Assembly (NCBI GenBank): GCA_965260995.1
Contig: CBDHCD010000003.1
Location: forward strand, 248,001 to 312,000
DNA: 64,000 bases
Direction: 5' to 3'
Source: JBBROS01 sp965260995
GTDB lineage: Bacteria; Pseudomonadota; Alphaproteobacteria; Acetobacterales; Acetobacteraceae
Numbering within the stretch: position 1 is the first letter of the stretch; each line of letters opens with the position of its first letter. Under the pieces are notes generated by a model. It was not told the origin of the DNA, did no database searches, and saw only the letters and a list, made by a program, of their open reading frames with translations. Of the stretch, positions 46,359 to 54,433 are shown in pieces. The translations under genes and the position numbers were made by a program.

Positions 46359-47201
46359 CTATGAATGCGCCGTAGCGGCGTGGCGAGTACCACCCGCCGG
46401 CCTGCCGTTGACCAAGTAAGCCCCCAGCACCAACCCCCCTAGCACCGCCAAGTAGACCACCAACTGCACCCCCATCGGCCGGTCCGAATACCCAACCAAA
46501 GCGTGCATCGCCTGCCCCGGCAAGCTGCCCTGCGGCAACAGCCACGACGTGTCCCAAAGCTCGTAGCCCCAAGCCGGGATCACGTCGGCGCTGGCCAACG
46601 TGGCCGCCGCCTGCCCGGCCATCCCGGCGGCGAGGAAGGCGATCAGCCAACTGGTGACGGCGAACAGCCGCTTGACCGGGATCGCCACCAGCCCGCGATA
46701 CAGCAGGAACGAGACGAGGCAGCCGAGGCCGATGCCGAGCGCCCCGCCCAGCAGCATCGGCGCCGGGCCACCCTGCGACGACGCGGCGATCCCGTAAAGG
46801 AACAGCACCACCTCCCCCCCCTCGCGCAGCACGGCGATGGCCACCACGGCGGCGAGGGCGAGCAGGGTCTTGTCCCCGAGCGCCACCGCCCGCCCCATCG
46901 CCTTCATCTCGCGCGCCATCGCCCGCCCGTGGCTGGCCATCCAGAGCTGGTGCCAGGCGAGCATGGCCGTGGCCGTGATCAGGATGCCGGCGGTGAACAC
47001 CTCCTGCCCCACGCCCTGCAACGCGCTGGACAGCGCGCCCGCGAAGCTGGCCAGCACCCCTGCGCCCGCCAGCCCGGTCCCGATGCCCCCCGCGATCCAC
47101 GCGCCCCGGCCGCGCACCCCTTCGGTCGCCGCCAGGATGACGCCGACGATCAGCCCGGCCTCGAAGACCTCGCGAAAGACGATGATCAGGCTTGCCAGCA
47201 T
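46359..47201 (-). CDS. FTR1-family iron permease
   Basis: 280-aa, about seven-helix inner-membrane protein. Two REXXE iron-binding motifs: REVFE near residue 10 and REGGE near 130, as in FTR1/EfeU. It starts 4 nt after the cupredoxin stop, so the two are one operon. The upstream Fur box suggests induction at low iron. No EfeB peroxidase or P19 gene is present. Confidence 0.92.
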   Translation of the reverse strand: MLASLIIVFREVFEAGLIVGVILAATEGVRGRGAWIAGGIGTGLAGAGVLASFAGALSSALQGVGQEVFTAGILITATAMLAWHQLWMASHGRAMAREMKAMGRAVALGDKTLLALAAVVAIAVLREGGEVVLFLYGIAASSQGGPAPMLLGGALGIGLGCLVSFLLYRGLVAIPVKRLFAVTSWLIAFLAAGMAGQAAATLASADVIPAWGYELWDTSWLLPQGSLPGQAMHALVGYSDRPMGVQLVVYLAVLGGLVLGAYLVNGRPAGGTRHAATAHS

Positions 47202-47205
47202 AGGG

Positions 47206-47562
47206 TCAGTTCCGGGCCGTGGTCTCGGTGACGGTCAAGGTGCCAACGGCCGTCTCAGGATGATACTCGTCAACGAACTTGTAGGCGCCGGGCTTGAGGG
47301 GGCCGGCGGAGACGGTGATCTTGCCGCCGGGGACGACGACTTTCTCGATCCGCAGCTCAGGGCTTTCCAGCTCGGCTGGGGTGGCGTCCTGGTTGTGCAG
47401 CTCGATGCGGAAACGCTGGCCGGCGGGGACAGTGACCTGGTCGGGGATGAAGCGATTGTTGCTCAGGGTGAGGCTGATGATGTCGGCGGCCTGGGCCCCG
47501 GCGCCCGGGGCAAGGACGGCGGCGGCGAGCACGGCGATGTGCAAGGGGCGGTGTCTTGGCAA
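47206..47562 (-). CDS. Cupredoxin-domain protein partnering FTR1
   Basis: 118-aa exported protein. Signal peptide MPRHRPLHIAVLAAAVLAPG then a cupredoxin fold (FIPDQVTVPAGQRFRIELHN, PELRIEKVVVPGGKI). A normal type-1 copper Cys is not seen. The TTG at 47562 is chosen because GGAGG lies five bases upstream and because an upstream ATG (47643) would place a Fur box inside the coding region. Likely binds or oxidises periplasmic iron for the permease (inference). Confidence 0.8.
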   Translation of the reverse strand: MPRHRPLHIAVLAAAVLAPGAGAQAADIISLTLSNNRFIPDQVTVPAGQRFRIELHNQDATPAELESPELRIEKVVVPGGKITVSAGPLKPGAYKFVDEYHPETAVGTLTVTETTARN

Positions 47563-47591
47563 GGCGGCCTCCGACTGGCTATGAGCTAATT

Positions 47592-47610
47592 GATAGTGAG
47601 AGCCATTCTC
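47592..47610. promoter_or_regulatory. Fur box between divergent iron genes
   Basis: GATAGTGAGAGCCATTCTC matches the 19-bp consensus GATAATGATAATCATTATC at 14 positions and has its dyad core TGAGA/TCTCA. It lies between the cupredoxin TTG start and the divergent membrane-protein gene at 47649, so it could regulate both. Confidence 0.72.
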
Positions 47611-47648
47611 ATCTGCAAGGCTGAACTCTGTCGGAAGGCGCATGGCTG

Positions 47649-48170
47649 ATGGCTGACCCGAGCTTATTTGATTTCATGCGCATCCCGGCGCCGGTGCTGA
47701 TCGCGCTCGACGACCGGGTGCTGCACTTCGCCATGCAGCCGTATCACTACCTGGTGCGACTGGCGCACGTGGTCAGCATGGGCGCGTTCTTCGGGGCGAT
47801 CGGGTTGCTGGACCTGCGGTTGATGGGCTGGCGGGGGACGGTGCCGCTGAAAGCGTTCGCGGAACACGCGTTGCCTTGGCTCTACGTGACGTTCGGGGTC
47901 GCGGCGGCGACCGGGGTGGCGCTGTTCCTTTATCAGCCGTTGCGAGTGGGCAGCCATGCCTACTTCGCACCGAAGATGGCGCTGATTGCCCTGGGTCTGG
48001 GCAACGCGCTGCTGTTCCACCGGACGGGATACCTGCGGGCGCTGGCGGCGGAGGGTGCGATGCCGGCGCGCGCGCGGTTGGCGGGAGCGGTGTCGCTGGC
48101 GCTGTGGACGGGGGTGATCGTATTCTCGTCGCTGAACGTGGAGCCTGCGCCCAAAGTGCTGTTGCGATAA
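47649..48170 (+). CDS. Polytopic membrane protein (DUF6644/DUF2214-like)
   Basis: 173 aa with four helices (about residues 35-55, 75-95, 105-125, 140-160). MGAFFGAIGLLDLRLMGW resembles small proteins of the DUF6644 group; function unknown. GGAAGG lies upstream of the ATG. A 4-codon ORF at 47642 overlaps the start. It shares the Fur-box region with the iron operon, suggesting an iron-related role (inference). Confidence 0.65.
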   Translation: MADPSLFDFMRIPAPVLIALDDRVLHFAMQPYHYLVRLAHVVSMGAFFGAIGLLDLRLMGWRGTVPLKAFAEHALPWLYVTFGVAAATGVALFLYQPLRVGSHAYFAPKMALIALGLGNALLFHRTGYLRALAAEGAMPARARLAGAVSLALWTGVIVFSSLNVEPAPKVLLR

Positions 48171-48183
48171 GCGACGGGTGCGG

Positions 48184-48699
48184 TCAGGGGCGGCGTTGGG
48201 TGAGCAGCGCGCCGGCGGTCAGTCCCAGGGCCATGGCGGCATAGGCGGCGGCCATGGCGCGCTTCGACAGCACGAGTTCCCAGCCGGGCGTGAAGCGCCG
48301 GGGAGTCGGTCCGTAATCGACGGCGGCGGCGATGGCCGAGGTTCCCAAGGCGCGGGCGAGCAGGGTGGTGGCGGGGAGGGGGCGGTCTGGGGCGAGCCAG
48401 CGCTCGAACAGGACGGCCCAGAAGATCGTGGCAGCGTGGTGGGTGGCGTAGCCTACGGCGGTGTGGGTCAAGTCCATGCGCCGGGCCGAAGCGGCTTGGT
48501 CGCCGTGCAGCCAGTGGCTCGTGGCGTTGACGGGCTGCGGCGCGGCGTGGCCTTCGGCCCGGGCGAGCAAGGCAAGCGCCACGGTGGAGGTGACGCTGCC
48601 GACCGTGCCGGAGACGACGGCGCGGCCGAGAATGGTGCTGGGCCGCCGCCGGGCCGCGGCCGACCGGGTGCGCGACGCCATCGTGGTCCGGGCGGGCAT
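48184..48699 (-). CDS. Hypothetical membrane protein
   Basis: 171 aa. Basic, serine-rich start then helices at about residues 22-42, 75-95, 105-120 and 145-165. A histidine pair (TATHHAATIFWAVLFER) lies in a helix. I do not recognise the family. GAGGAA precedes the ATG at 48699; a longer frame from 48795 adds arginine-rich sequence. Convergent with the previous gene, 13 nt apart. Confidence 0.6.
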   Translation of the reverse strand: MPARTTMASRTRSAAARRRPSTILGRAVVSGTVGSVTSTVALALLARAEGHAAPQPVNATSHWLHGDQAASARRMDLTHTAVGYATHHAATIFWAVLFERWLAPDRPLPATTLLARALGTSAIAAAVDYGPTPRRFTPGWELVLSKRAMAAAYAAMALGLTAGALLTQRRP

Positions 48700-48799
48700 G
48701 TTCGGTTTCCTCAGCGTGGTGAAACGGTTGAACGCCGGGGCGGAGCGGTTGTTGCGCGCCGCGGCCGTGGCGGCGGCTTGGGCCAGGCGACGCACGCCG

Positions 48800-49237
48800 C
48801 CCGTGAGATCACTGATCGCATCTTCGCGCTGATTGGCGGGGAAGCAGCCCGGTGGCGCTCTGCGCGACCATCAGGCCCTGCCCGTTGACCAGGATAGGGA
48901 CGAGGGCGCGCGATGCAGCCAGATCGGCGACGGCGAGGGCGGAAACCTAAAGGCCAGCCCGATGAGAGGACCTTGGTCAGTTCATGAGCGACAGGACGGC
49001 GGCGGCTGGGCTGCCGTCGCGATCTTCAAAGCCTGCGACGCTCGCGAGGATCGAGCCAATGGCGACCGCCACGGCCTTGATCAGCTAAGCGAAGGTGGTG
49101 GGCTTGCCGGGGTGGGACGCGGCCGGGGAGGTCGGTGGGCGCTTCGGACGGCTCGGCCTGGGTGGCCGGGCTCGCGGCGGCGGAGCTTGCGAGGGCGGGT
49201 GGGAGCTTGCCTAGTAGGCCGGGTGGGAGTCGTCAGC
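48800..49237. other. No intact gene; probably decayed coding sequence
   Basis: 438 nt of GC-rich sequence with no credible ORF. On the reverse strand, fragments look protein-like: LIKAVAVAIGSILASVAGFE ending at a stop at 48977, preceded by an in-frame TAG; and AVADLAASRALVPILVNGQG further downstream. They suggest a degraded gene beside the IS-disrupted gene. Confidence 0.35.
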
Positions 49238-49697
49238 CTAGCGGGGCTGGGCGACGCGTTCGAAGCGGACGCTCATCGACAGGAGGTCGTCGCGGGTGAG
49301 CCAGGTCATGTGGTCGGGCGGGGTGGTGACCATTTTGCCGATGATGGCGGCGGGGACGCCGAACTCGGCGGCCTTGCGTGCCATCTGGGTGGTGACGGCC
49401 TGGCTGAGGGTGTTCTCGGCTCCTTCGTAGCTGGCGCTGTGGACGCCGATGCGGGCGCCGTCGAGCACGAGCTTGCCAGCGCCGCCGGCGAAGACGAGGA
49501 AGCAGGCGGACGCGCACTGGCCGGCGACGCCCGTGCTGAGGCGAGTGTTGCGGACGGTGGTGGCGAGGCGGAGGCCTTCGAGAAGGTTGCCGCCACGGCT
49601 GCTGAGAGCGACGCCGACGAGGTTGGTGTCGGCCGGGAGGGAGGCGACGAAGCGGTGTAGCTTCTCGTCGTCGCCGGGGGTGATGTCGCCCGAGGCG
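49238..49697 (-). pseudogene. C-terminal part of IS-split secreted ClpP/SppA-like protein
   Basis: Encodes the last about 153 residues: ASGDITPGDDEKLHRFVASL, then GVALSSRGGNLLEGL, VAGQCASACFLVFAGG and GVHSAS. This is the layout of COG3904-type periplasmic proteins related to crotonase/ClpP/SppA folds; the Ser in CASAC could be the nucleophile. It joins in frame to 51406-51548 when the insertion sequence and one target copy are removed. Confidence 0.8.
49692..49697. repeat. Left target-site duplication of the IS
   Basis: GAGGCG on the host side of the left IS end. The same six bases occur at 51406-51411 before host sequence resumes. The true duplication could be five or six bases. Confidence 0.7.
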
Positions 49698-49699
49698 CA

Positions 49700-49723
49700 T
49701 TGCCTCACGTTGATTGCTACTGG
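49700..49723 (+). repeat. IS left-end repeat L1
   Basis: 24 nt beginning TTGCCTCACG and ending TTGCTACTGG. It matches L2 (49733-49756) at 20 of 24 positions and is a likely transposase-binding site. Confidence 0.7.
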
Positions 49724-49732
49724 CCCACGTCG

Positions 49733-49756
49733 TTGCCTCAGGTGGTTTGCTACCGG
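49733..49756 (+). repeat. IS left-end repeat L2
   Basis: 24 nt beginning TTGCCTCAGG and ending TTGCTACCGG, a direct repeat of L1 nine nt inside it and 26 nt before the transposase start. Confidence 0.7.
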
Positions 49757-49782
49757 TGGACGCGGGTTTGGGACGCAACAGG

Positions 49783-51396
49783 ATGGCACGGCGGATCAGC
49801 ATGGCGGGACGGACTGAGCTTCTGGCAGCGGTGAGCACGCGATACGGAGGCGCGACACGGTTGGAGCGGTCGCGTATCTTGGATGAGTTTGCGGCGGTGA
49901 CGGGCTACCATCGTAAGCATGCGATCCGGTTGCTGACCGGCTGGTGCGGCCGGGAGACGGATGAGCAGCTCGCAGAGGGGCCGGGCCGGGCCGGATCCCG
50001 ACGTTGCCGCTATGGTCCCGAGGTGCGCGATGCGCTGATCCAGCTCTGGGAGGTTGCTGACCGGGTTTGCTCCAAGCGGTTGCAGCCGATGATCGCTGTG
50101 TTGCTGCCTGCCTTGGAACGGCATGGCCGGGTGACGCTGGACGGGGCAACCCGGGCAAAACTGCTGGAGGTGAGCGCTGCGACGATTGATCGCCTGCTCG
50201 CCGGAGTGCATTTGGTTGCGGGCAGTGGACGGCGTCGCCCGGCGGGGTTTGGCTCGGCGGTGCGGCGCAGCGTGCCGATCCGGACGTTCAATGACTGGGG
50301 CAACCCGGCCCCGGGCTGGGTAGAGGTGGACTTCGTGGCCCATGGCGGCACGACGGTGTCCGGGGCATTCGTGCAGACGATGGTGCTGACGGACGTGGCG
50401 ACTGGGTGGACGGAGTGCATCCCGATCGTGGTGCGCGAGGCCGAGATGGTGGTGCATGCGCTTGGCCGGGCACGCGAGCTGTTTCCGTTTCCGCTGCGCG
50501 GGGTGGATTTCGACAACGACAGCCTGTTCATGAACGACCTGGTGGTGGGCTGGTGCCGGGCGGCGGGGCTGGAGGTGACGCGGTCGCGGGCCTACCGCAA
50601 GAACGACCAGGCCTGGGTGGAGCAGAAGAACGGCGCGATTGTCCGGCGGCTGGTGGGCTACGGGCGGTTCGAGGGCGTGCTGGCCGGGGAGAGCCTTGGC
50701 CGGCTGTATGCGTCGGCGCGCCTGCACGGCAACCTGTTCCAGCCCTCGTTCAAGCTGCGGGAGAAGCGCCGGGAGGGTGCCCGGGTCATCAAGCGCTACC
50801 ATGCGCCGGAGCCGCCGGTGATGCGGGCGCTGATGCACGTGGCGGTGTCGGAGGCTGACAAGTCGCGACTGCGCGGCATGCTGGCGGATGCCGACCCGGT
50901 CTTGCTGCTGGTTGGGATCCGCGCCTCGCAGGTGGAGCTGGGCAAGCGTGTGGACGAGCGCGGCATGGCGGCTGGTCGTGCGGAAGCACCGGCGCCGCTC
51001 GATTTGGCGCTGTTCACGGCGAGCCTGAAGGTGGCGTGGGAGGCTGGGGAGCAACGGCCCACGCACCGGCGCCGCTACATCCGGGTCAAGCCGATCGTGC
51101 GGCCATCGATGCTGGACGCGGTGCGTGACCAGTTGCTGACATGGCTGGAGGCGCAGCCTGCATTGACGGCTGTGGCTGCACTGGACCGGTTGCGGACGCT
51201 GCACCCGGACCAGTTCACGGCGGACCACCTGCGCACGGTGCAGCGGTTCATGAAGGTGCGGCGGCTGGCGATGGCGCGGGAGGTCCTGCTCGGTCCGCTG
51301 CCCACTGGGAAAGCCACGGTGCCCAGCATCATGGCTGCTGACAACGCTGCATGGGCCGACGACGACACGAAAAGCCCTGGTAACATCCCGTCATGA
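49783..51396 (+). CDS. Integrase-core (rve) DDE transposase
   Basis: 537 aa. An N-terminal helix-turn-helix region (EFAAVTGYHRKHAIRLLTGW) precedes an integrase core with D183 (WVEVDFVAHGG), D244 (VDFDNDSLF) and E280 (AWVEQKNGAIV), 35 residues between the last two, the DD35E spacing. A basic C-terminal domain follows. The stop TGA is part of the right terminal repeat. Start ATG 49783, or 49801. Confidence 0.88.
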   Translation: MARRISMAGRTELLAAVSTRYGGATRLERSRILDEFAAVTGYHRKHAIRLLTGWCGRETDEQLAEGPGRAGSRRCRYGPEVRDALIQLWEVADRVCSKRLQPMIAVLLPALERHGRVTLDGATRAKLLEVSAATIDRLLAGVHLVAGSGRRRPAGFGSAVRRSVPIRTFNDWGNPAPGWVEVDFVAHGGTTVSGAFVQTMVLTDVATGWTECIPIVVREAEMVVHALGRARELFPFPLRGVDFDNDSLFMNDLVVGWCRAAGLEVTRSRAYRKNDQAWVEQKNGAIVRRLVGYGRFEGVLAGESLGRLYASARLHGNLFQPSFKLREKRREGARVIKRYHAPEPPVMRALMHVAVSEADKSRLRGMLADADPVLLLVGIRASQVELGKRVDERGMAAGRAEAPAPLDLALFTASLKVAWEAGEQRPTHRRRYIRVKPIVRPSMLDAVRDQLLTWLEAQPALTAVAALDRLRTLHPDQFTADHLRTVQRFMKVRRLAMAREVLLGPLPTGKATVPSIMAADNAAWADDDTKSPGNIPS

Positions 51397-51401
51397 GGCA
51401 A
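51376..51401 (-). repeat. IS right-end repeat
   Basis: Read on the reverse strand it begins TTGCCTCATG and ends TGTTACCAGG, matching the left repeats except for a two-base insertion. It includes the transposase stop codon. Confidence 0.65.
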
Positions 51402-51405
51402 CACG

Positions 51406-51548
51406 GAGGCGTAGATGACGGTGTCGCGGGCGTTGCCGGGCAGCGTCTCGGCGCTGAACTCCATCGCGTGGGCGGAGAGTGCGGCGCCGGCGAGTGCGGC
51501 GGCGGTCAACGCGGCATGGGCGAACGCAACGGCGAGAGCACGCATCAT
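51406..51548 (-). pseudogene. N-terminal part of IS-split secreted ClpP/SppA-like protein
   Basis: Encodes a signal peptide (MMRALAVAFAHAALTAAALA, cleavage near AHA) and the first mature residues EFSAETLPGNARDTVIYAS. GAGG precedes the ATG. Joined to 49238-49697 it restores a 198-codon frame reading DTVIYASGDITPGDDEKL. GAGGCG at 51406-51411 is the right target copy. Confidence 0.8.
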
Positions 51549-51620
51549 GATCCGGATACCTCGCCCAGGCGCTCGCCAATGCATTACGTTAACAAAACGT
51601 TTAACATAGGAGATGAACAG

Positions 51621-51648
51621 ACGCCATCTCAATTTTTAGATGGCGTCA
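51621..51648. other. Stem-loop between M20 peptidase stop and the split gene
   Basis: GACGCCATCT/AGATGGCGTC, a perfect 10-bp stem with loop CAATTTTT. It lies 20 nt after the M20 gene in its transcription direction and may end that transcript, though there is no downstream T-tract. The rest of 51549-51668 is AT-rich with no gene. Confidence 0.5.
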
Positions 51649-51668
51649 AACCAAGGGTGTGGCGGAGG

Positions 51669-52862
51669 TCAGAGGCCGGCTTCGTCCAGCCGCAGGATGG
51701 CGCGGGCGCAGGCTTGGGCGCGGGGGACGAGGCTGCCGAGGTCGAGGAACTCCTCGGGGCTGTGGGCCTTGCCGCCGACCGGGCCCACGGAGCAGATGGT
51801 GGGGACGCCGACGCCGGCGGTGAAGCCGCTGTCGGCGCAGCCGCCGGAGAATTCGCCCTCGACGTGCAGGCCGTTGGCCGCGGCGCTGTCCACGTAGAGG
51901 TCGAACAGGCGGCGGGCGGCCTCGGTTTGAACGAGGGGCTTGAACTCGCCTCGGATGGTGAGGTCGGTTTTGGTGCCGGGGACGGCGCTGCGGGCGATGA
52001 TGGCGGCGATGCGGGCCATGACGTCGTCCCGGTCTGCGGGTTCAACGTAGCGCAGGTCGATCTGGCCCTCGGCCCAGGGGGCGACGGTGTTGACGCTCTG
52101 GCCGCCGAAGACGAGGCCGACGTTCAGCGTGATGCCGCGGTCGAGGTCGGTGAGGGCGTGGATGGCGATGATCTTGTGGGCGAGCTCCTCGATGGCGCTG
52201 ATGCCGGCGGTGAACGCGCCCCCGGAGTGGGCGGCCTTGCCGGTGACGCGCATGGCCATGAACACGCCGCCCTTGCGGCCGGTGACGACGTTGCCGGTGG
52301 CGCGGCCGGGCTCGCTGTTGAACACGACCCGAGCTTGGCGGGCCTCGGCTTCGATGACGGGGCGGCCTTCGGGGCTGCCGATCTCCTCGTCACCGGTGAA
52401 CAGGGCGACCACCGGGGCCGGGCTGCCGCCGAAGCGGGCGAAGGCGGCGAGAACGAAGCAGTTCATGACGAGGCCGGCCTTCATGTCGGCGACACCGGGG
52501 CCGTAGGCGGTGGTCCCCTCAACCGTGAACGGACGCCGGGCGGCCTCGCCGGCGGGGAACACGGTGTCGCGATGGCCCATCAGGAGAATGTTGGCCGCCT
52601 CGTTGCCGCCGCCGGGGCCGGCACTGCCTTGCCAGGGGGCGGCGGCGCGAAGGCAGTCGCCGTGCTTGGATTGGGGGAGGCGCTCGACGGCGATGCCGTG
52701 CCCGGCCAGGAACTGCTCGACGACGGCGCCCACGGCGTCGATGCCGGGCTTGTCGTAGCTGCCACTGTCGATGTCGACCATGCGGCGCAGGAGGTCGATC
52801 ATGGCGTCGTGCTGGGTGGCAAGCCAGGCGGTGATGGCGGCTTCGGGGGCTTGGACGTTCAT
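51669..52862 (-). CDS. M20-family metallopeptidase (glutamate carboxypeptidase-like)
   Basis: 397-aa zinc exopeptidase close to carboxypeptidase G2. Metal and catalytic sites: LMGHRDTVF, GVADMKAGL, FTGDEEIGS, FNSEPG and the dimer-domain GKAAHSGG. No signal peptide, so cytoplasmic. Its ATG overlaps the amidase stop (ATGA). It would release C-terminal glutamate or similar residues; the substrate is inferred only from the family. Confidence 0.9.
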   Translation of the reverse strand: MNVQAPEAAITAWLATQHDAMIDLLRRMVDIDSGSYDKPGIDAVGAVVEQFLAGHGIAVERLPQSKHGDCLRAAAPWQGSAGPGGGNEAANILLMGHRDTVFPAGEAARRPFTVEGTTAYGPGVADMKAGLVMNCFVLAAFARFGGSPAPVVALFTGDEEIGSPEGRPVIEAEARQARVVFNSEPGRATGNVVTGRKGGVFMAMRVTGKAAHSGGAFTAGISAIEELAHKIIAIHALTDLDRGITLNVGLVFGGQSVNTVAPWAEGQIDLRYVEPADRDDVMARIAAIIARSAVPGTKTDLTIRGEFKPLVQTEAARRLFDLYVDSAAANGLHVEGEFSGGCADSGFTAGVGVPTICSVGPVGGKAHSPEEFLDLGSLVPRAQACARAILRLDEAGL

Positions 52863-54256
52863 GGCAGGCTCTCCAGGACGGGGATGGGGACGGCGCGTTC
52901 CAGCACTCGGGCGGCGCGGAGGACGAGGTCGTCGCGGTAGAGGGCGGCGGCCAGTTGGACGCTGCGGGGGAGGCTGGCCGCAGTGCGGCCGAGGGGGACG
53001 GTGATGGCGGGCTGGCGAGACAGGTTAAAGGCGAAGGTCCAGGGCGCCCAATCGTTGAGAAGGGCGCGGACCGGATCGTTGGTGAGGCTGTCGGCCAGCG
53101 GCGGGGGGCCGGGGACGGTGGGGCAAAGCACCAGGTCGTAGGCTTGGTGCAGGCGGGCCATGGCGTGGGCGGCATCGACCTGCTGGGCGGCGGCTCGCAT
53201 CATGGCGGTGGCAGAGGGTTCGGGGGTTTCGGCGAGGGCGGCCAGGGCGGGGTCCAGTTGAGGCCGGCGGTCGGGCGGGGTGTTGGCGACGACTTGGCGG
53301 AGGGCGGTGCTCCACAGCATCGCGAACAGGTGGCCGGTGTCGGGGAGGTTGGGATCGGCCTGCTCGACGTCCGCGCCGGCGTCGGCGAGGATCTGGGCGG
53401 CCTGCTCGATGGCGGCGATGCCGTCGGTGTCGAGCGGGGCGTCGAAGCCGGGGTGGCGGAGGACGGCGACGCGGAGGCCGTCGATGCCTCGTTCGATGGA
53501 GGCGAGCCAATCGACCGGCTCGCCCCTGAGGTCGTCGGGAAGGGAGAAGGGGTCGCGCCAGTCGTGCCGCGCCATCGCGCCGAGCATGAGGGCGGCGTCG
53601 CGGACGGTGCGGGCGAGTGGCCCGGCCACGGCGACAGAGGCGAACGCGCCGAGGGGCCATTGCGGGACGCGGCCGAAGCTGGGCTTGAGACCGACGACGC
53701 CGCACCAGGCGGCGGGGATGCGGATGCTGCCGCCAGCATCGGTGCCGACGTGCAGCGGGGCGAAGCAGGCCGCCGCCGCCGTGGCAGCGCCGGACGAGGA
53801 GCCGCCGGGGGTGCGGACCGGGTCCCAAGGGTTGCGGGTGATGCCGTGGAGCGGGCAGTCGCCGGGAGTCTTCCAGCCGAACTCGGTGGTGGTGGTCTTG
53901 CCGACGATGACGGCGCCCGCGGCCTTGAGGCCGGTGACGAGGGGGGCGTCGTGCGGGGCCGGGTCGGGGGAAGTGGTGCGGCTGCCGCGGCGCGTGGGAA
54001 GGCCGGCGAGGTCGACGAGGTCCTTGACCGTGCAGGGGATGCCGTCGAGCGGGCCGACGGGACGGCCGGCGTGCCAGCGTTGCGCGCTGTCGTGGGCGGC
54101 GGCGAGGGCGCGAGGGTCGAGGACGGCGAAGGCGTTGAGGGCCGGGTTGTGGCGGGCGATGCGCTCGGTGACGGACTGGAGGGCGTCCACCGGGGTGAGG
54201 GCGCGGCGGCGGTAGTGGACGAGGAGATCCTCGGCAGAGAGGAGAGCTGGATTCAT
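52859..54256 (-). CDS. Amidase (amidase-signature family)
   Basis: About 465 aa. Ser-Ser-Lys triad: Lys in PCTVKDLVDLAG, serines in TPGGSSSGAATAAAAC and GTDAGGSIRIPAAWCG. Hydrolyses an amide, exact substrate unknown. The ATG at 54256 fits the family start (MNPALLSAEDLLVHY); longer frames are arginine-rich. Followed by the M20 peptidase gene, so the pair may degrade an acylated or amidated amino acid. Confidence 0.9.
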   Translation of the reverse strand: MNPALLSAEDLLVHYRRRALTPVDALQSVTERIARHNPALNAFAVLDPRALAAAHDSAQRWHAGRPVGPLDGIPCTVKDLVDLAGLPTRRGSRTTSPDPAPHDAPLVTGLKAAGAVIVGKTTTTEFGWKTPGDCPLHGITRNPWDPVRTPGGSSSGAATAAAACFAPLHVGTDAGGSIRIPAAWCGVVGLKPSFGRVPQWPLGAFASVAVAGPLARTVRDAALMLGAMARHDWRDPFSLPDDLRGEPVDWLASIERGIDGLRVAVLRHPGFDAPLDTDGIAAIEQAAQILADAGADVEQADPNLPDTGHLFAMLWSTALRQVVANTPPDRRPQLDPALAALAETPEPSATAMMRAAAQQVDAAHAMARLHQAYDLVLCPTVPGPPPLADSLTNDPVRALLNDWAPWTFAFNLSRQPAITVPLGRTAASLPRSVQLAAALYRDDLVLRAARVLERAVPIPVLESLP

Positions 54257-54271
54257 CCCGGGCATTGTGGA

Positions 54272-54296
54272 GCGGTTCCACGCCGGATGGAACCGC
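54272..54296. repeat. Palindrome with GCGGTTCC core upstream of the amidase
   Basis: GCGGTTCCA/TGGAACCGC, 9-bp stem with 7-nt loop, in the amidase 5' leader. The GCGGTTCC core is shared with the larger inverted repeat at 58606-58661. Confidence 0.55.
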
Positions 54297-54433
54297 CCCT
54301 GCTTCGGTGCCGCGCGTCGGCTCCGGCGGGCCAGCCGGGCGGGGACGGTTCGCGGACGTTCGGGGCCGGTGGCGTCTTGCATTCAGGTGCGCGTGGTGGT
54401 CAGACAGCGCCGCAGCAACTCGGATCATCTCTC

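Larger units (their letters stand above)
49698..51405 (+). mobile_element. Insertion sequence with DD35E transposase, 1708 bp
   Basis: Bounded by the GAGGCG duplications and carrying one transposase gene. Both ends contain TTGCCTCA facing inward (49700 and, reversed, 51401). The left end has a second copy at 49733. I do not assign an IS family; the integrase-like transposase and repeated end sites suggest an rve-type element. Intact and possibly recent, since the split host gene still joins in frame. Confidence 0.85.

Noticed and set aside
46199..46393. 64-codon reverse ORF in the AT-rich gap
   Set aside because: Runs into the FTR1 gene, no ribosome site, no motif.
48918..48989. 24-codon AT-hook-like ORF (contains RRGRKPKG)
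   Set aside because: Too short, no ribosome site, in a decayed region.
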